44,030 nt of DNA from Leptofilum sp050292445 (lineage in GTDB: Bacteria; Chloroflexota; Anaerolineae; Promineifilales; Promineifilaceae): contig JBNKLQ010000005.1 of the NCBI GenBank assembly GCA_050292445.1, positions 1-44,030 of the forward strand. Direction: 5' to 3'. Under the pieces are notes generated by a model. The model ran no database searches. It had not been told where the DNA came from and was given only the letters and a program-made list of their open reading frames with translations. Made by a program: the position numbers and the translations under genes. Within the stretch, counting starts at the first letter, position 1, and each line of letters starts with the position of its first letter. Shown one piece after another: positions 1-7,053 of this stretch.

Positions 1-410
1 CGTGTGGCTCCTTGGATGAAACGGCCGTTTTCATACGTCAATACCACCGTCAGGCCATCTAACTTTGGCTCCGCCACATAATCCAGCTTCATCTCCGGGT
101 CTGGCAGGTAGCGACCGATGCGCTGCCGCCAGGCATACAAATCCTCAGCATTAAAAGCGTTGGAAAGGCTCAAAATCGGTGCCGGATGCTGCACCTTCTG
201 GAAAGCGTCCAGTGGCTCTGCCCCGGCGCGCTGCGTAGGCGAATCGGGTGTCACCAACTCTGGATTTTCTTGCTCCAGGGCCAGCAGCTCTTGATACAAC
301 GCGTCGTACTCCGCATCGGTAATGACCGGGCTGTCCAGCACATGGTAGCGATACAAATGGAAATTGATTTCGTCATGCAATTGGGCAATTCGTTCTTGAG
401 GAGTTGTCAT
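1..410 (-). CDS. ligA: NAD-dependent DNA ligase LigA, N-terminal part (cut by window edge)
   Basis: Seals nicks in duplex DNA during replication and repair, using NAD+ as the adenylate donor. Reading the minus strand from the ATG at 410-408 gives about 136 residues, running off the left edge. The N-terminal Ia domain is recognisable from TDAEYDALYQELLALE and VTPDSPTQRAG, followed by the start of the adenylation domain with the KxDG motif EPKLDG; the lysine at residue 116 is the expected adenylated residue. Family length is about 670 residues, so roughly four fifths lies outside the window. The ribosome site is weak (AGGGT just ahead of the ATG). The gene is divergent from the alcohol dehydrogenase gene at 593. 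Identification rests on directly visible family motifs. Confidence 0.93.
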   Translation of the reverse strand, partial: MTTPQERIAQLHDEINFHLYRYHVLDSPVITDAEYDALYQELLALEQENPELVTPDSPTQRAGAEPLDAFQKVQHPAPILSLSNAFNAEDLYAWRQRIGRYLPDPEMKLDYVAEPKLDGLTVVLTYENGRFIQGAT

Positions 411-510
411 ACCCTAATTTTACAAGCGGATAGAACAAATGGGTAATTTTTGCGGGAGTGTCCCATTCACTCGCGGCAGCAGCTATTGGATAGTAAAATA
501 CTCAAAATAG

Positions 511-573
511 AACGCTGATTCCCCTGATCACTCTGATTTACAGGATCAGGAAAATCAGGTCAATCAGCGTCCC
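511..573. repeat. CTGATT-type imperfect inverted repeat, copy 1
   Basis: The segment begins with ACGCTGATT and ends with AATCAGCGT, with internal CCTGATC and GATCAGG half-sites, so a single strand can fold into a long imperfect hairpin. It sits between the divergent ligA and alcohol dehydrogenase genes, ending about 10 bases before the ribosome site of the latter. A clearly related element lies at 6981-7033, also just ahead of a start codon, so this is a dispersed family and not a private regulatory site. Confidence 0.75.
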
Positions 574-592
574 ATTCTCGCAGGAGGTTGAT

Positions 593-1636
593 ATGAAAGC
601 GGCCGTTTACGAAGCATTCCAACAACCGATCACCATCCAAAATGTACCAGACCCCACACCCACGCCCGATGGCGTGGTGATTGAGGTAAAAGCCACCGGG
701 CTGTGCCGCAGCGATTGGCACGGCTGGATGGGCCACGATCCGGACATCACCCTGCCCCACGTGCCGGGGCACGAACTGGCAGGTGTGGTTGCCGCTGTGG
801 GCCAAGATGTACGCAACTGGCAGATTGGCGACCGGGTGACGCTGCCCTTTGTTTGCGGCTGCGGTCACTGCCTCCAATGCCTCTCCGGCAACCACCAGGT
901 GTGCGATCATCAATTTCAGCCCGGCTTCACCCATTGGGGCAGCTTTGCCGAGTACGTAGCCATCCAGTACGCCGACGTGAATTTGGTGCGCCTGCCGGAG
1001 AGTGTGGAATTTGAAACGGCCGCATCCCTCGGTTGTCGTTTTGTGACATCGTTTCGGGCGGTGGTGGACCAGGGCCAAGTGCGCGCCGGAGAGTGGGTAG
1101 CCGTACACGGCTGCGGCGGCGTGGGCCTCTCGGCCATCATGATTGCCAATGCGCTGGGCGCCAACGTCATCGCCATCGACATTGCCGACGACAAGCTGGA
1201 CTTTGCCCGCCAAATGGGGGCCGTGGCCACCGTGAACGCCAGCAAAACGCCCAAAGTGGTGAAGGAAGTCAAGATCATCAGCAACGGCGGGGCGCACCTG
1301 TCGATTGATGCGTTGGGCAGCCCCACCACCTGCTACAACTCCATCTCCAACCTGCGCAAGCGGGGCCGCCACGTGCAAATTGGCCTGATGCTGGGCGACC
1401 ACAGCGCCCCGGCCATCCCCATGAGCAAAGTAATCGCCTACGAGCTGGAAATTTACGGCAGCCACGGCATGCAGGCCCACAACTACCCCGCCCTGCTGCG
1501 CATGATCGAAACAGGCAAGCTCCAGCCGCAAAAGCTCATCGGCCAAACTATCAGTCTGGAAGAAGCAGCCAACGCCCTGCCCCAAATGGATCAATTCGCT
1601 AGCCTGGGTATCTCCGTGATTAACAAGTTTTCCTAA
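593..1636 (+). CDS. Zinc-dependent alcohol dehydrogenase (MDR superfamily)
   Basis: Medium-chain NAD(P)-dependent alcohol/aldehyde oxidoreductase, cytoplasmic, 347 residues, normal length. Catalytic-zinc ligands are visible as Cys38 (GLCRSDWH), His60-Glu61 (PGHE) and Cys148; the structural zinc site is the four-cysteine lobe at residues 90, 93, 96 and 104. The Rossmann nucleotide-binding motif is GCGGVG near residues 173-178, followed by the acidic residues of IAIDIADD near the end of the second strand, which would favour NAD over NADP. A strong ribosome site (AGGAGG) precedes the ATG. It appears to be a single-gene unit: upstream is the divergent ligA and downstream a 160-base gap. The physiological substrate cannot be told from sequence; family members act on simple alcohols or polyols. 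Confidence 0.9.
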   Translation: MKAAVYEAFQQPITIQNVPDPTPTPDGVVIEVKATGLCRSDWHGWMGHDPDITLPHVPGHELAGVVAAVGQDVRNWQIGDRVTLPFVCGCGHCLQCLSGNHQVCDHQFQPGFTHWGSFAEYVAIQYADVNLVRLPESVEFETAASLGCRFVTSFRAVVDQGQVRAGEWVAVHGCGGVGLSAIMIANALGANVIAIDIADDKLDFARQMGAVATVNASKTPKVVKEVKIISNGGAHLSIDALGSPTTCYNSISNLRKRGRHVQIGLMLGDHSAPAIPMSKVIAYELEIYGSHGMQAHNYPALLRMIETGKLQPQKLIGQTISLEEAANALPQMDQFASLGISVINKFS

Positions 1637-1796
1637 TATATTTTTTTGAGGAGAATTACAGCGAATTTTAGTATTAACAAATAAAAAGCACATGAGAAGT
1701 ATTCGTTGTTTACTCTGTCAAATCAGTTAGCACACAGGTGCTTTACATCTTCCTCCTGCCTTACTAGACTAACGTTATTTATAGGGGAGGAAGCAA

Positions 1797-2438
1797 ATGA
1801 AACGAACACTTTTTCTTTTATTCATCAGCTCATTTGTAGGATTATTGTTGTGGGTAGGTCTCTTTACCGATTATTCATGGAGTAATGTCTGGGTAAATGT
1901 CCTGTTTGCCCCAATTGTGGGGATAATAGGACTAATTGTCTGGCTCGGCACACGAAAAATGGCGAAAACCGCCTCAAAAAGATGGCTACATCTCAGACGG
2001 TTAGCTTGTATTCCATCAATGTTGGGTGGGCTCCCTTATCTCTTGTTAATTGTTGTTGCTGCAATCCCGCCATTCATCCTAGCAACTATGTTTTGGATAG
2101 GTGAGCAAAAGGACGCAATCTTAATTCAACAAGAATTATCACCAGACGGCCATCGAGTTGCCGAAGTATATTTACGGCCAGTAGGTGCTTATAGCGGGGG
2201 CAACGGCCGGATCGAGGTGCATTTAAAATACACCTGGTTACCTTTTATTAAGCGTGACATTTATTATCGGCCTGTCTCCTATGTGAGCGATTCTCAAACT
2301 GATTATTTGCAATGGCGAGATAATAACACTCTCCATTTATCTGAAGATAATTCTGAAATCAGTGTGGGCTTTGTTAATTTTGATCTTCCTGCATTTATCT
2401 TGTTACCGCTAAATTATATTCGGCTTATGAGAACGTAA
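1797..2438 (+). CDS. Uncharacterised membrane-anchored protein
   Basis: I do not recognise the family. The 213-residue protein has hydrophobic helices at about residues 4-22, 33-50 and 70-98, then a roughly 110-residue soluble C-terminal domain, probably outside the membrane, rich in beta-type sequence. It includes LSPDGHRVAEVYLRPVGAYS and a late WRDNNTLHL stretch; the SPDG-plus-strand pattern resembles small extracytoplasmic beta domains. The start is supported by GGGGAGGAA six bases ahead of the ATG. The gene is visibly more AT-rich than its neighbours, with a sharp change to GC-rich sequence right after its stop codon, which suggests recent acquisition or a junction. The 160-base gap before it has no clear hairpin. 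Function unknown. Confidence 0.72.
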   Translation: MKRTLFLLFISSFVGLLLWVGLFTDYSWSNVWVNVLFAPIVGIIGLIVWLGTRKMAKTASKRWLHLRRLACIPSMLGGLPYLLLIVVAAIPPFILATMFWIGEQKDAILIQQELSPDGHRVAEVYLRPVGAYSGGNGRIEVHLKYTWLPFIKRDIYYRPVSYVSDSQTDYLQWRDNNTLHLSEDNSEISVGFVNFDLPAFILLPLNYIRLMRT

Positions 2439-2511
2439 TGGCACTGCTACGCTTAGCGCCTCCAAACCAGGCAATACGGCGGGGTACCCAGGACACCCAT
2501 GTCATGAGTTC

Positions 2512-3432
2512 ATGCCCGGCTACAGCCGCGAAAGATTTGACCGCGAGTTTGCCGAAGATCCCATTGAAATTGGCAATATCACTGAGGCGCAAGGGGTTGC
2601 TGTGGGCCAGGATGCGCAAGCGGCCGTGGCTGGGCAAGGTGGCACAGTTTACCAGGCCCAGGGCGATATCCGCCTCGGGCCAGACGAGCGCGACGAGCAG
2701 TATAAAATCGCCACCAACTGGGATGGCAAAACCAAGTTGCGCGGCTTTGATCTGGCAGAGCGCGATCTTTCAAAACTCAATCTACGGGGTGCCGATCTGC
2801 AAGGCACCTTCCTGCACAAAGCGAATTTAGACTTTACGGATCTACGCAAAGCAAACCTGGAGCAGGCTAATCTGCAAATGGCATCACTCCACAGCATCAA
2901 ACTCGATGGGGCCAAACTTTCTCAAGCAAATTTAAGCCAGGCCGACATATCCTGGGGAACCATGAACAAAGTCGATTTGGGTGTGGCAACGATCAATGGC
3001 GTAAAAATTTTTCAGACGGATGTCAAAAACAGCAATTTATATGGTGCCATTCTCAATTTTGGCACCATCATTTTGTCCGACCTGAGCAACTGTAAAATGA
3101 GCAGTACAGATCTACGAGGTACCGATCTGCGCGGCACAAATTTGTCTGGAACCAAGATGTATGGGGCCAATCTGGCCGGGGCCACGCTGGAAGAAACCAT
3201 CCTCTACAACACAGACCTGCGTGCGTCCAATTTGAGCGGAGCAGATCTCTCTAAAGCCAATCTGACCGGTGTGTATCTTTGCAAAGACGGCATTGAAGGT
3301 GCCTTCTTCGATGACAACACTTTATGGCCTGCCGGTTTTGATCCCGTCGCTGCCGGGGCGGTAAACCATCAGAGGTCGTCATCACCCTGGGCTAATTCTT
3401 TCAACTTTGCAGAGGATGAGGGTAGCCACTAA
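2512..3432 (+). CDS. Pentapeptide-repeat protein
   Basis: The protein (306 residues from this ATG) has an N-terminal lead of about 70 residues, then a pentapeptide-repeat body from about residue 75 to 270, seen as successive A(D/N)LxX units such as LRGADLQG, KANLEQANLQ and LSGADLSKANL. Such repeats fold as a right-handed quadrilateral beta helix. The lead contains IGNITEAQGVAVGQDAQAAV, a pattern I associate with N-termini of assorted Chloroflexota and cyanobacterial repeat or NTPase proteins. No ribosome site is seen before 2512; the frame is open back to 2431 without a convincing start, so the real start is uncertain and the gene may have lost its original 5' end. No function can be assigned beyond a likely protein-protein or DNA-mimic scaffold. 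Confidence 0.8.
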   Translation: MPGYSRERFDREFAEDPIEIGNITEAQGVAVGQDAQAAVAGQGGTVYQAQGDIRLGPDERDEQYKIATNWDGKTKLRGFDLAERDLSKLNLRGADLQGTFLHKANLDFTDLRKANLEQANLQMASLHSIKLDGAKLSQANLSQADISWGTMNKVDLGVATINGVKIFQTDVKNSNLYGAILNFGTIILSDLSNCKMSSTDLRGTDLRGTNLSGTKMYGANLAGATLEETILYNTDLRASNLSGADLSKANLTGVYLCKDGIEGAFFDDNTLWPAGFDPVAAGAVNHQRSSSPWANSFNFAEDEGSH

Positions 3433-3472
3433 CCGTATTTGGCTTCTCGGCCGTATCCGCCCAAAAATCTGC

Positions 3473-3487
3473 TACAATCCCCTCATC
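3473..3487 (+). promoter_or_regulatory. Extended -10 promoter directly ahead of an ATG (leaderless candidate)
   Basis: TGCTACAAT at 3470-3478 is an extended -10 element ending nine bases before the ATG at 3488, so transcription would begin within a few bases of the start codon. No acceptable -35 element and no ribosome site are seen. The same nine bases lie just ahead of the gene at 29767. Confidence 0.5.
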
Positions 3488-4483
3488 ATGATTACCTTGC
3501 ACAAACTGCAAAAAGTTGTGGAACAGCGCACCGTCCTGGATATTGAGGAATTGCTTGTAGAACCTGGCGAAATCGCTGCCATCGTTGGCCCCAGCGGCAG
3601 CGGCCAGGCGGACTTGCTGCCTTTGCTTACCGGACAGACGCGGCCTACAAACGGCCGTGTCCACATCGCCAATTGTAATCCAGCCAGCGAGCGCGTCGCT
3701 TTTAGCCAGCAAGTGGGTGTCCTTTTTGCTGAAGATGCGCTGTATGCCACCCGCTCTGCCCGGAGCAACCTGGCTTTTCACGCCCGGTTACGCGGCCTGC
3801 CAGGCAGCCGGGTCGATGAGGTTCTGGCGCTTGTTGGGCTAGCTGATCATGGCGGGGTCAAGTTCGATCAACTCTCCTCTGGACTGCGGCGACGGCTAAG
3901 CTTTGGCGTGGCCATTCTGCACCAACCAACGGTTTTACTGCTGGTAGAGCCGTTTGCCCGCTGCGATGACGCCTCCATCTCGCTGCTCACGCAGCTCATT
4001 AACCAGCAGGCCAGCAACGGCCGTACCGTGTTCATCCTGGCCGATACGGATTCCTACCTGACGCACCTCTGCCACACCATTTACGAACTGGAGCAAGGGC
4101 GCATCGTGGCCAAACGGCAGCCGAGTGAAGATGCGGACGAAAACGCCCTGCCTTTCAAAATTCCGGTGAAGCTGGAAGGCCGCGTGGCGCTGGTTAATCC
4201 GACAGATATTTTGTACGTTGAAGTGGAAGACGGCCGTTCCATCCTGCAAACGACTAGCGAAAGATTACCCACCCAATTTACCCTGTCACAGCTGGAACAG
4301 CGCCTGGCCCGCAGCGGCTTCTTCCGCGCCCATCGCGCTTACCTGGTCAACTTGCAGCACGTCACCGAGGTGATTCCCTACACCCGCAGCAGCTTCAGCC
4401 TGCGCCTGGACGACGCCGAAGGCTCCAAAATCCCCATGAGCAAAGAGGCCGCCCGCGAGCTGCGCGAACTCCTCGACTATTAA
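3488..4483 (+). CDS. Degenerate ABC ATPase domain fused to LytTR DNA-binding domain
   Basis: 331 residues from the ATG at 3488; an upstream in-frame ATG at 3407 lies inside the preceding gene's end and is unlikely. Residues 1-215 have the fold signature of an ABC ATPase but the active site is gone: Walker A reads GPSGSGQAD (Lys to Gln at residue 40), the Q-loop Gln is Ala (VGVLFAED), Walker B is LLLVEP instead of LLLDEP, and the switch His is absent (ILADTD). The signature-like LSSGLRRRL remains. Residues 225-331 are a LytTR domain (RVALVNPTDILYVEVEDG, then FFRAHRAYLVNL), which binds DNA in response regulators such as AgrA. The likely role is a transcription regulator that senses or docks on an ABC system. 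It precedes an ABC-2 export operon starting at 4883, the probable target (inference). Confidence 0.85.
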   Translation: MITLHKLQKVVEQRTVLDIEELLVEPGEIAAIVGPSGSGQADLLPLLTGQTRPTNGRVHIANCNPASERVAFSQQVGVLFAEDALYATRSARSNLAFHARLRGLPGSRVDEVLALVGLADHGGVKFDQLSSGLRRRLSFGVAILHQPTVLLLVEPFARCDDASISLLTQLINQQASNGRTVFILADTDSYLTHLCHTIYELEQGRIVAKRQPSEDADENALPFKIPVKLEGRVALVNPTDILYVEVEDGRSILQTTSERLPTQFTLSQLEQRLARSGFFRAHRAYLVNLQHVTEVIPYTRSSFSLRLDDAEGSKIPMSKEAARELRELLDY

Positions 4484-4536
4484 TCAACCCTCAGCCATTG
4501 ATCAGTTTAAGCAAAAAATAAGGCGCCGAAAAACAA

Positions 4537-4612
4537 ACCGCAAAGGCGCAAAGGGCGCAGAGTTTGGAAAACTTCCAGAGGAAAATCTTTGCGATCTCTG
4601 CGTCTTTGCGGT
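4537..4612. repeat. Inverted repeat of the CTTTGCGTC type
   Basis: The left arm ACCGCAAAGGCGC...GGGCGCAGAG and the right arm CTCTGCGTCTTTGCGGT pair with one extra unit in the left arm, giving a hairpin of about 17 pairs around the loop TTTGGAAAACTTCCAGAGGA. It is an intergenic element of a kind dispersed in many environmental bacterial genomes; a partial relative lies at 43570-43620. It has no T-run, so it is not a classic terminator. Confidence 0.65.
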
Positions 4613-4882
4613 GAAAAATGCTTTTTCAGGAGAGCTATCAGCGTCAAATCTGTGCACCGTTCAGCCTTGTTTTGGTCTGTTTCAGCCCTGTTATTACACC
4701 TCTTGGCAGAAAAATAATGCACTCGCTTCCTCATTATTCTATGCTGTCTTTATCAACGGTTGGGAAGCAGAGGCCCCGACCAGCGAAGTTTAGAGGGATT
4801 CTTCATTTCGCTGCGCTCCATTCAGAATGACAAATTCAAGAGTACGTTGACAAGATTTTTATAGCGCAATAGGAGCAAAATC
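4613..4882. other. Gap before the ABC-2 operon, with one repeat fragment
   Basis: There is no gene here. Bases 4790-4833 hold a fragment resembling the common GGATTCTTC...CGCTGCGCTCC...CAGAATGACA dispersed repeat. The short open frames across 4611-4830 have no ribosome site and no recognisable protein, and are dismissed. The promoter of the following operon is probably in this gap but no clear -35/-10 pair is visible; AGGAG at 4872-4876 is the ribosome site of the next gene. Confidence 0.5.
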
Positions 4883-5092
4883 ATGAAACAACCAAATGAA
4901 GCAAACGAGCACACTCATCTTTCGTCAGGTATTGCCATTGGCGCTGGAGCTGGTGTGGCCTTGGGCCTTGTGATGATGACGATTTTTGACAACCCAGGTT
5001 TTTTTGCTTTAGGCATTGCTATTGGCGTGAGCATCGGTACGGCCGTTGGCGCCGCTTTAGACCAAGAAGGAGAGGATCATGCTGACAATTGA
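4883..5092 (+). CDS. Small glycine-rich two-helix membrane protein
   Basis: 69 residues. A polar N-terminus (about 14 residues) is followed by two hydrophobic, glycine/alanine-patterned segments (about 15-35 and 41-60: IAIGAGAGVALG and GIAIGVSIGTAVGAAL), then an acidic tail. The G-x-x-x-G spacing is the glycine-zipper pattern that packs helices tightly. AGGAG sits ahead of the ATG and the gene overlaps the next one (ATPase) by 14 bases, so it is translationally coupled to the exporter. It could be an accessory subunit, an immunity-type peptide or a membrane sensor for the adjacent export system; that is inference from position only. Confidence 0.75.
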   Translation: MKQPNEANEHTHLSSGIAIGAGAGVALGLVMMTIFDNPGFFALGIAIGVSIGTAVGAALDQEGEDHADN

Positions 5093-5819
5093 GGCAACTG
5101 GATTAACACGAAAATACGATGATTTTGTTGCCGTGGATCAGCTAACGTTTGCCGTGGAAGCTGGCGAAATTTTTGGCTTTTTAGGGCCAAACGGTGCGGG
5201 CAAAACCACCACCATCAAAATGCTTACCGGGCAACTGCGCCCCACCAGCGGCAGCGCCCGTGTTTGTGGCTTTGACGTGGTAACCCAGCGACAGCAGCTA
5301 AAACCAGCCATCGGCGTCGTCTTTGAATACCAGAACATTTATGAACGGATGACGGCCGTTGAGAACTTGCGGTTTAGTGCCCGTCTCTACGGCGTCAACG
5401 GGAATCGTGTTAAAGAGGTATTGGCCCAGGTTGGCTTGCAAGATCAGGGGCGCAAAAAAAGTGGCAAGTTTTCTAACGGCATGAAGCAGCGCCTAATCAT
5501 TGCCAGGGCACTTTTGCATCAGCCGCGCGTTTTGTTCCTGGACGAGCCAACCAGGGGGCTGGACCCTGGCGTGGCTAGAGATATCCGGGCTATTGTGCAG
5601 AACCTGAAAACACAGGGGGTTACCGTTTTCCTAACGACGCATTACATGGAAGAAGCGGATAAACTGTGTGACCGGGTAGCTATCTTGCACAACGGCCGTA
5701 TCGCAGCCCTGGACAAGCCAGCTCATCTCAAGCAAAATATTGATCAGGCAAACGCAACCTTAGAAGACGTTTTCCTGGCGCTAACTGGCTATACTCTGGC
5801 CGGGGGTGTAACCTCATGA
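5079..5819 (+). CDS. ABC-2 type exporter ATP-binding subunit
   Basis: 246 residues, a normal CcmA/DrrA-type ATPase energising export through the two permeases downstream. Walker A is GPNGAGKTT, the Q-loop region reads VFEYQN, the signature FSNGMKQRL, Walker B LFLDEPTRGLDP and the switch His lies in TTHYMEEA, so unlike the gene at 3488 this ATPase looks fully competent. GGAGAGG precedes the ATG. It overlaps the 69-residue gene before it (14 bases) and the permease after it (ATGA overlap), which argues for one operon. Substrate unknown; close relatives export antibiotics, lipids, peptides or sodium. Confidence 0.92.
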   Translation: MLTIEATGLTRKYDDFVAVDQLTFAVEAGEIFGFLGPNGAGKTTTIKMLTGQLRPTSGSARVCGFDVVTQRQQLKPAIGVVFEYQNIYERMTAVENLRFSARLYGVNGNRVKEVLAQVGLQDQGRKKSGKFSNGMKQRLIIARALLHQPRVLFLDEPTRGLDPGVARDIRAIVQNLKTQGVTVFLTTHYMEEADKLCDRVAILHNGRIAALDKPAHLKQNIDQANATLEDVFLALTGYTLAGGVTS

Positions 5820-6937
5820 CCACGCTCCAAAGTTCACCAAAAACAATGCATAGGTCTTGGACCTCTCATTTACGCCTGGTATGGGCGCTGGCGGCTAAAG
5901 ACATTGTAGATGCGCTCAAAACAAAAACCACGCTGACCACCATCGTCATTTCGCTCTTGATGGTCGCTTTTTACCGCTATTTCCCAACTCTGACCGACGA
6001 CAGCGACACGCTGAACGTGCTGCTGTATGCCGAAACAGACTCGCCAGTGGTCACTGCGCTGGAAAGCAGCCCAGCTCTGGCCGTCTATCCTTATGACTCC
6101 CGCGAGCGGCTCATGGACGTATTTGCCGATGCTGATGAAATGGAATTGGCGATTACTATTCCAGAAACGGCCGTAGCCAACCAAAACAACAGCGAATCGC
6201 TCACCGTCGAGGGGCACGTCATGTATTGGGTCAATGCGGAACAACGCGCCGAGATTAAAGCACTGGTCGAAGATGATCTAACCACTCAACTGGGTCGGCC
6301 AGTGTCGCTAAATCTAACTGGAAACGACGTCTTCTTCGATGCTAACACCTTCTTCCTCGCCTTCTCCTCAACAATTGCCTTGATATTTGTGGCCGTCATG
6401 ATTGGCATCTCGCTGATTCCCAATCTGATGATTGAAGAAAAGCAGGCCAAAACGTTGGATGCTCTGTTGGTTTCGCCCGCCTCAGCCACGCACCTAGTAG
6501 CAGGCAAGGCCATCGCCGGACTGTTTTATGGCCTGCTAAGCTGCGCCCTTGTCCTCATCGTATTCCAATACCTCATCCTGCAATGGGAATTGGCCATTCT
6601 GGCAGCCGTGTTGGTCACCCTGTTTATGGTCGCCATCGGGTTGCTGTTGGGCGTTTATGCGGAGGTGCGTGCCCAGCTGCAAATGGTTGCCTGGTTTGCG
6701 GTCATCCCGCTGCTGATTCCCGTCATTCTGGTGGGGCTAGAAGGATTGGTTCCCACCGGAGCCATTGCTGTGATGAACTGGATACCAACCGTTTTGGTAG
6801 CCAAAATTTTCCGCCTGTCGCTGACACCCAATGCCACTTTTGCCAATTATGGTTTGGAGTTGGCCGTTACGGCCGTATCCATTTTGGCACTGCTGGCTGG
6901 AGTCGTTTGGATGGTGCAACGGCAAGACCGTGAATAA
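5816..6937 (+). CDS. ABC-2 type exporter permease, first paralogue
   Basis: 373 residues with the NatB/YhaP-like ABC-2 layout: an N-terminal cytoplasmic stretch (LALAAKDIVDALK-like), one helix near residues 38-54, a soluble extracytoplasmic domain of about 120 residues, then about five helices between residues 180 and 368. The conserved segment before the second helix block is LIPNLMIEEKQAKTLDALLVSP, where the EEK..KT..LL.SP pattern is typical of the family. It overlaps the ATPase gene by four bases. It is clearly paralogous to the permease at 7054 (both have KDIVDALK.KTTLT near the N-terminus), so the two probably form a heterodimeric channel. Confidence 0.88.
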   Translation: MTTLQSSPKTMHRSWTSHLRLVWALAAKDIVDALKTKTTLTTIVISLLMVAFYRYFPTLTDDSDTLNVLLYAETDSPVVTALESSPALAVYPYDSRERLMDVFADADEMELAITIPETAVANQNNSESLTVEGHVMYWVNAEQRAEIKALVEDDLTTQLGRPVSLNLTGNDVFFDANTFFLAFSSTIALIFVAVMIGISLIPNLMIEEKQAKTLDALLVSPASATHLVAGKAIAGLFYGLLSCALVLIVFQYLILQWELAILAAVLVTLFMVAIGLLLGVYAEVRAQLQMVAWFAVIPLLIPVILVGLEGLVPTGAIAVMNWIPTVLVAKIFRLSLTPNATFANYGLELAVTAVSILALLAGVVWMVQRQDRE

Positions 6938-6980
6938 TGAGACTTAACCGGTGGCTAACAACCACCGTGAATGAAAATGG

Positions 6981-7033
6981 AACGCTGATGTTCCTGATTA
7001 CCATGATCAGGGAGATCAGGGAATTCAGCGTCC
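6981..7033. repeat. CTGATT-type imperfect inverted repeat, copy 2
   Basis: Starts ACGCTGATG, continues CCTGATT, and mirrors as ATCAGGGA and TTCAGCGT, closely matching the element at 511-573, including its flank (ends with a C-rich CCTAT, where the first copy has CCCAT). It lies between two permease genes of one operon, ending 20 bases before the start codon of the second. An in-frame extension of the second permease through this element is an artefact or a relic. Confidence 0.75.
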
Positions 7034-7053
7034 TATTTTTCATGGAGGGAATC

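Noticed and set aside
560..1693. 377-codon minus-strand open frame over the alcohol dehydrogenase
   Set aside because: It is the antisense of a clear zinc dehydrogenase, has no family motifs, and is rich in His/Gly/Val as expected from a shadow frame in GC-rich DNA.
4507..4830. Small open frames in the gap before the ABC-2 operon
   Set aside because: They overlap dispersed repeats, have no ribosome site and encode no recognisable protein.
6937..7053. Extended N-terminus of the second ABC-2 permease
   Set aside because: The 39 extra codons are encoded by the CTGATT hairpin repeat, while GGAGGG and alignment with the first permease support the ATG at 7054.
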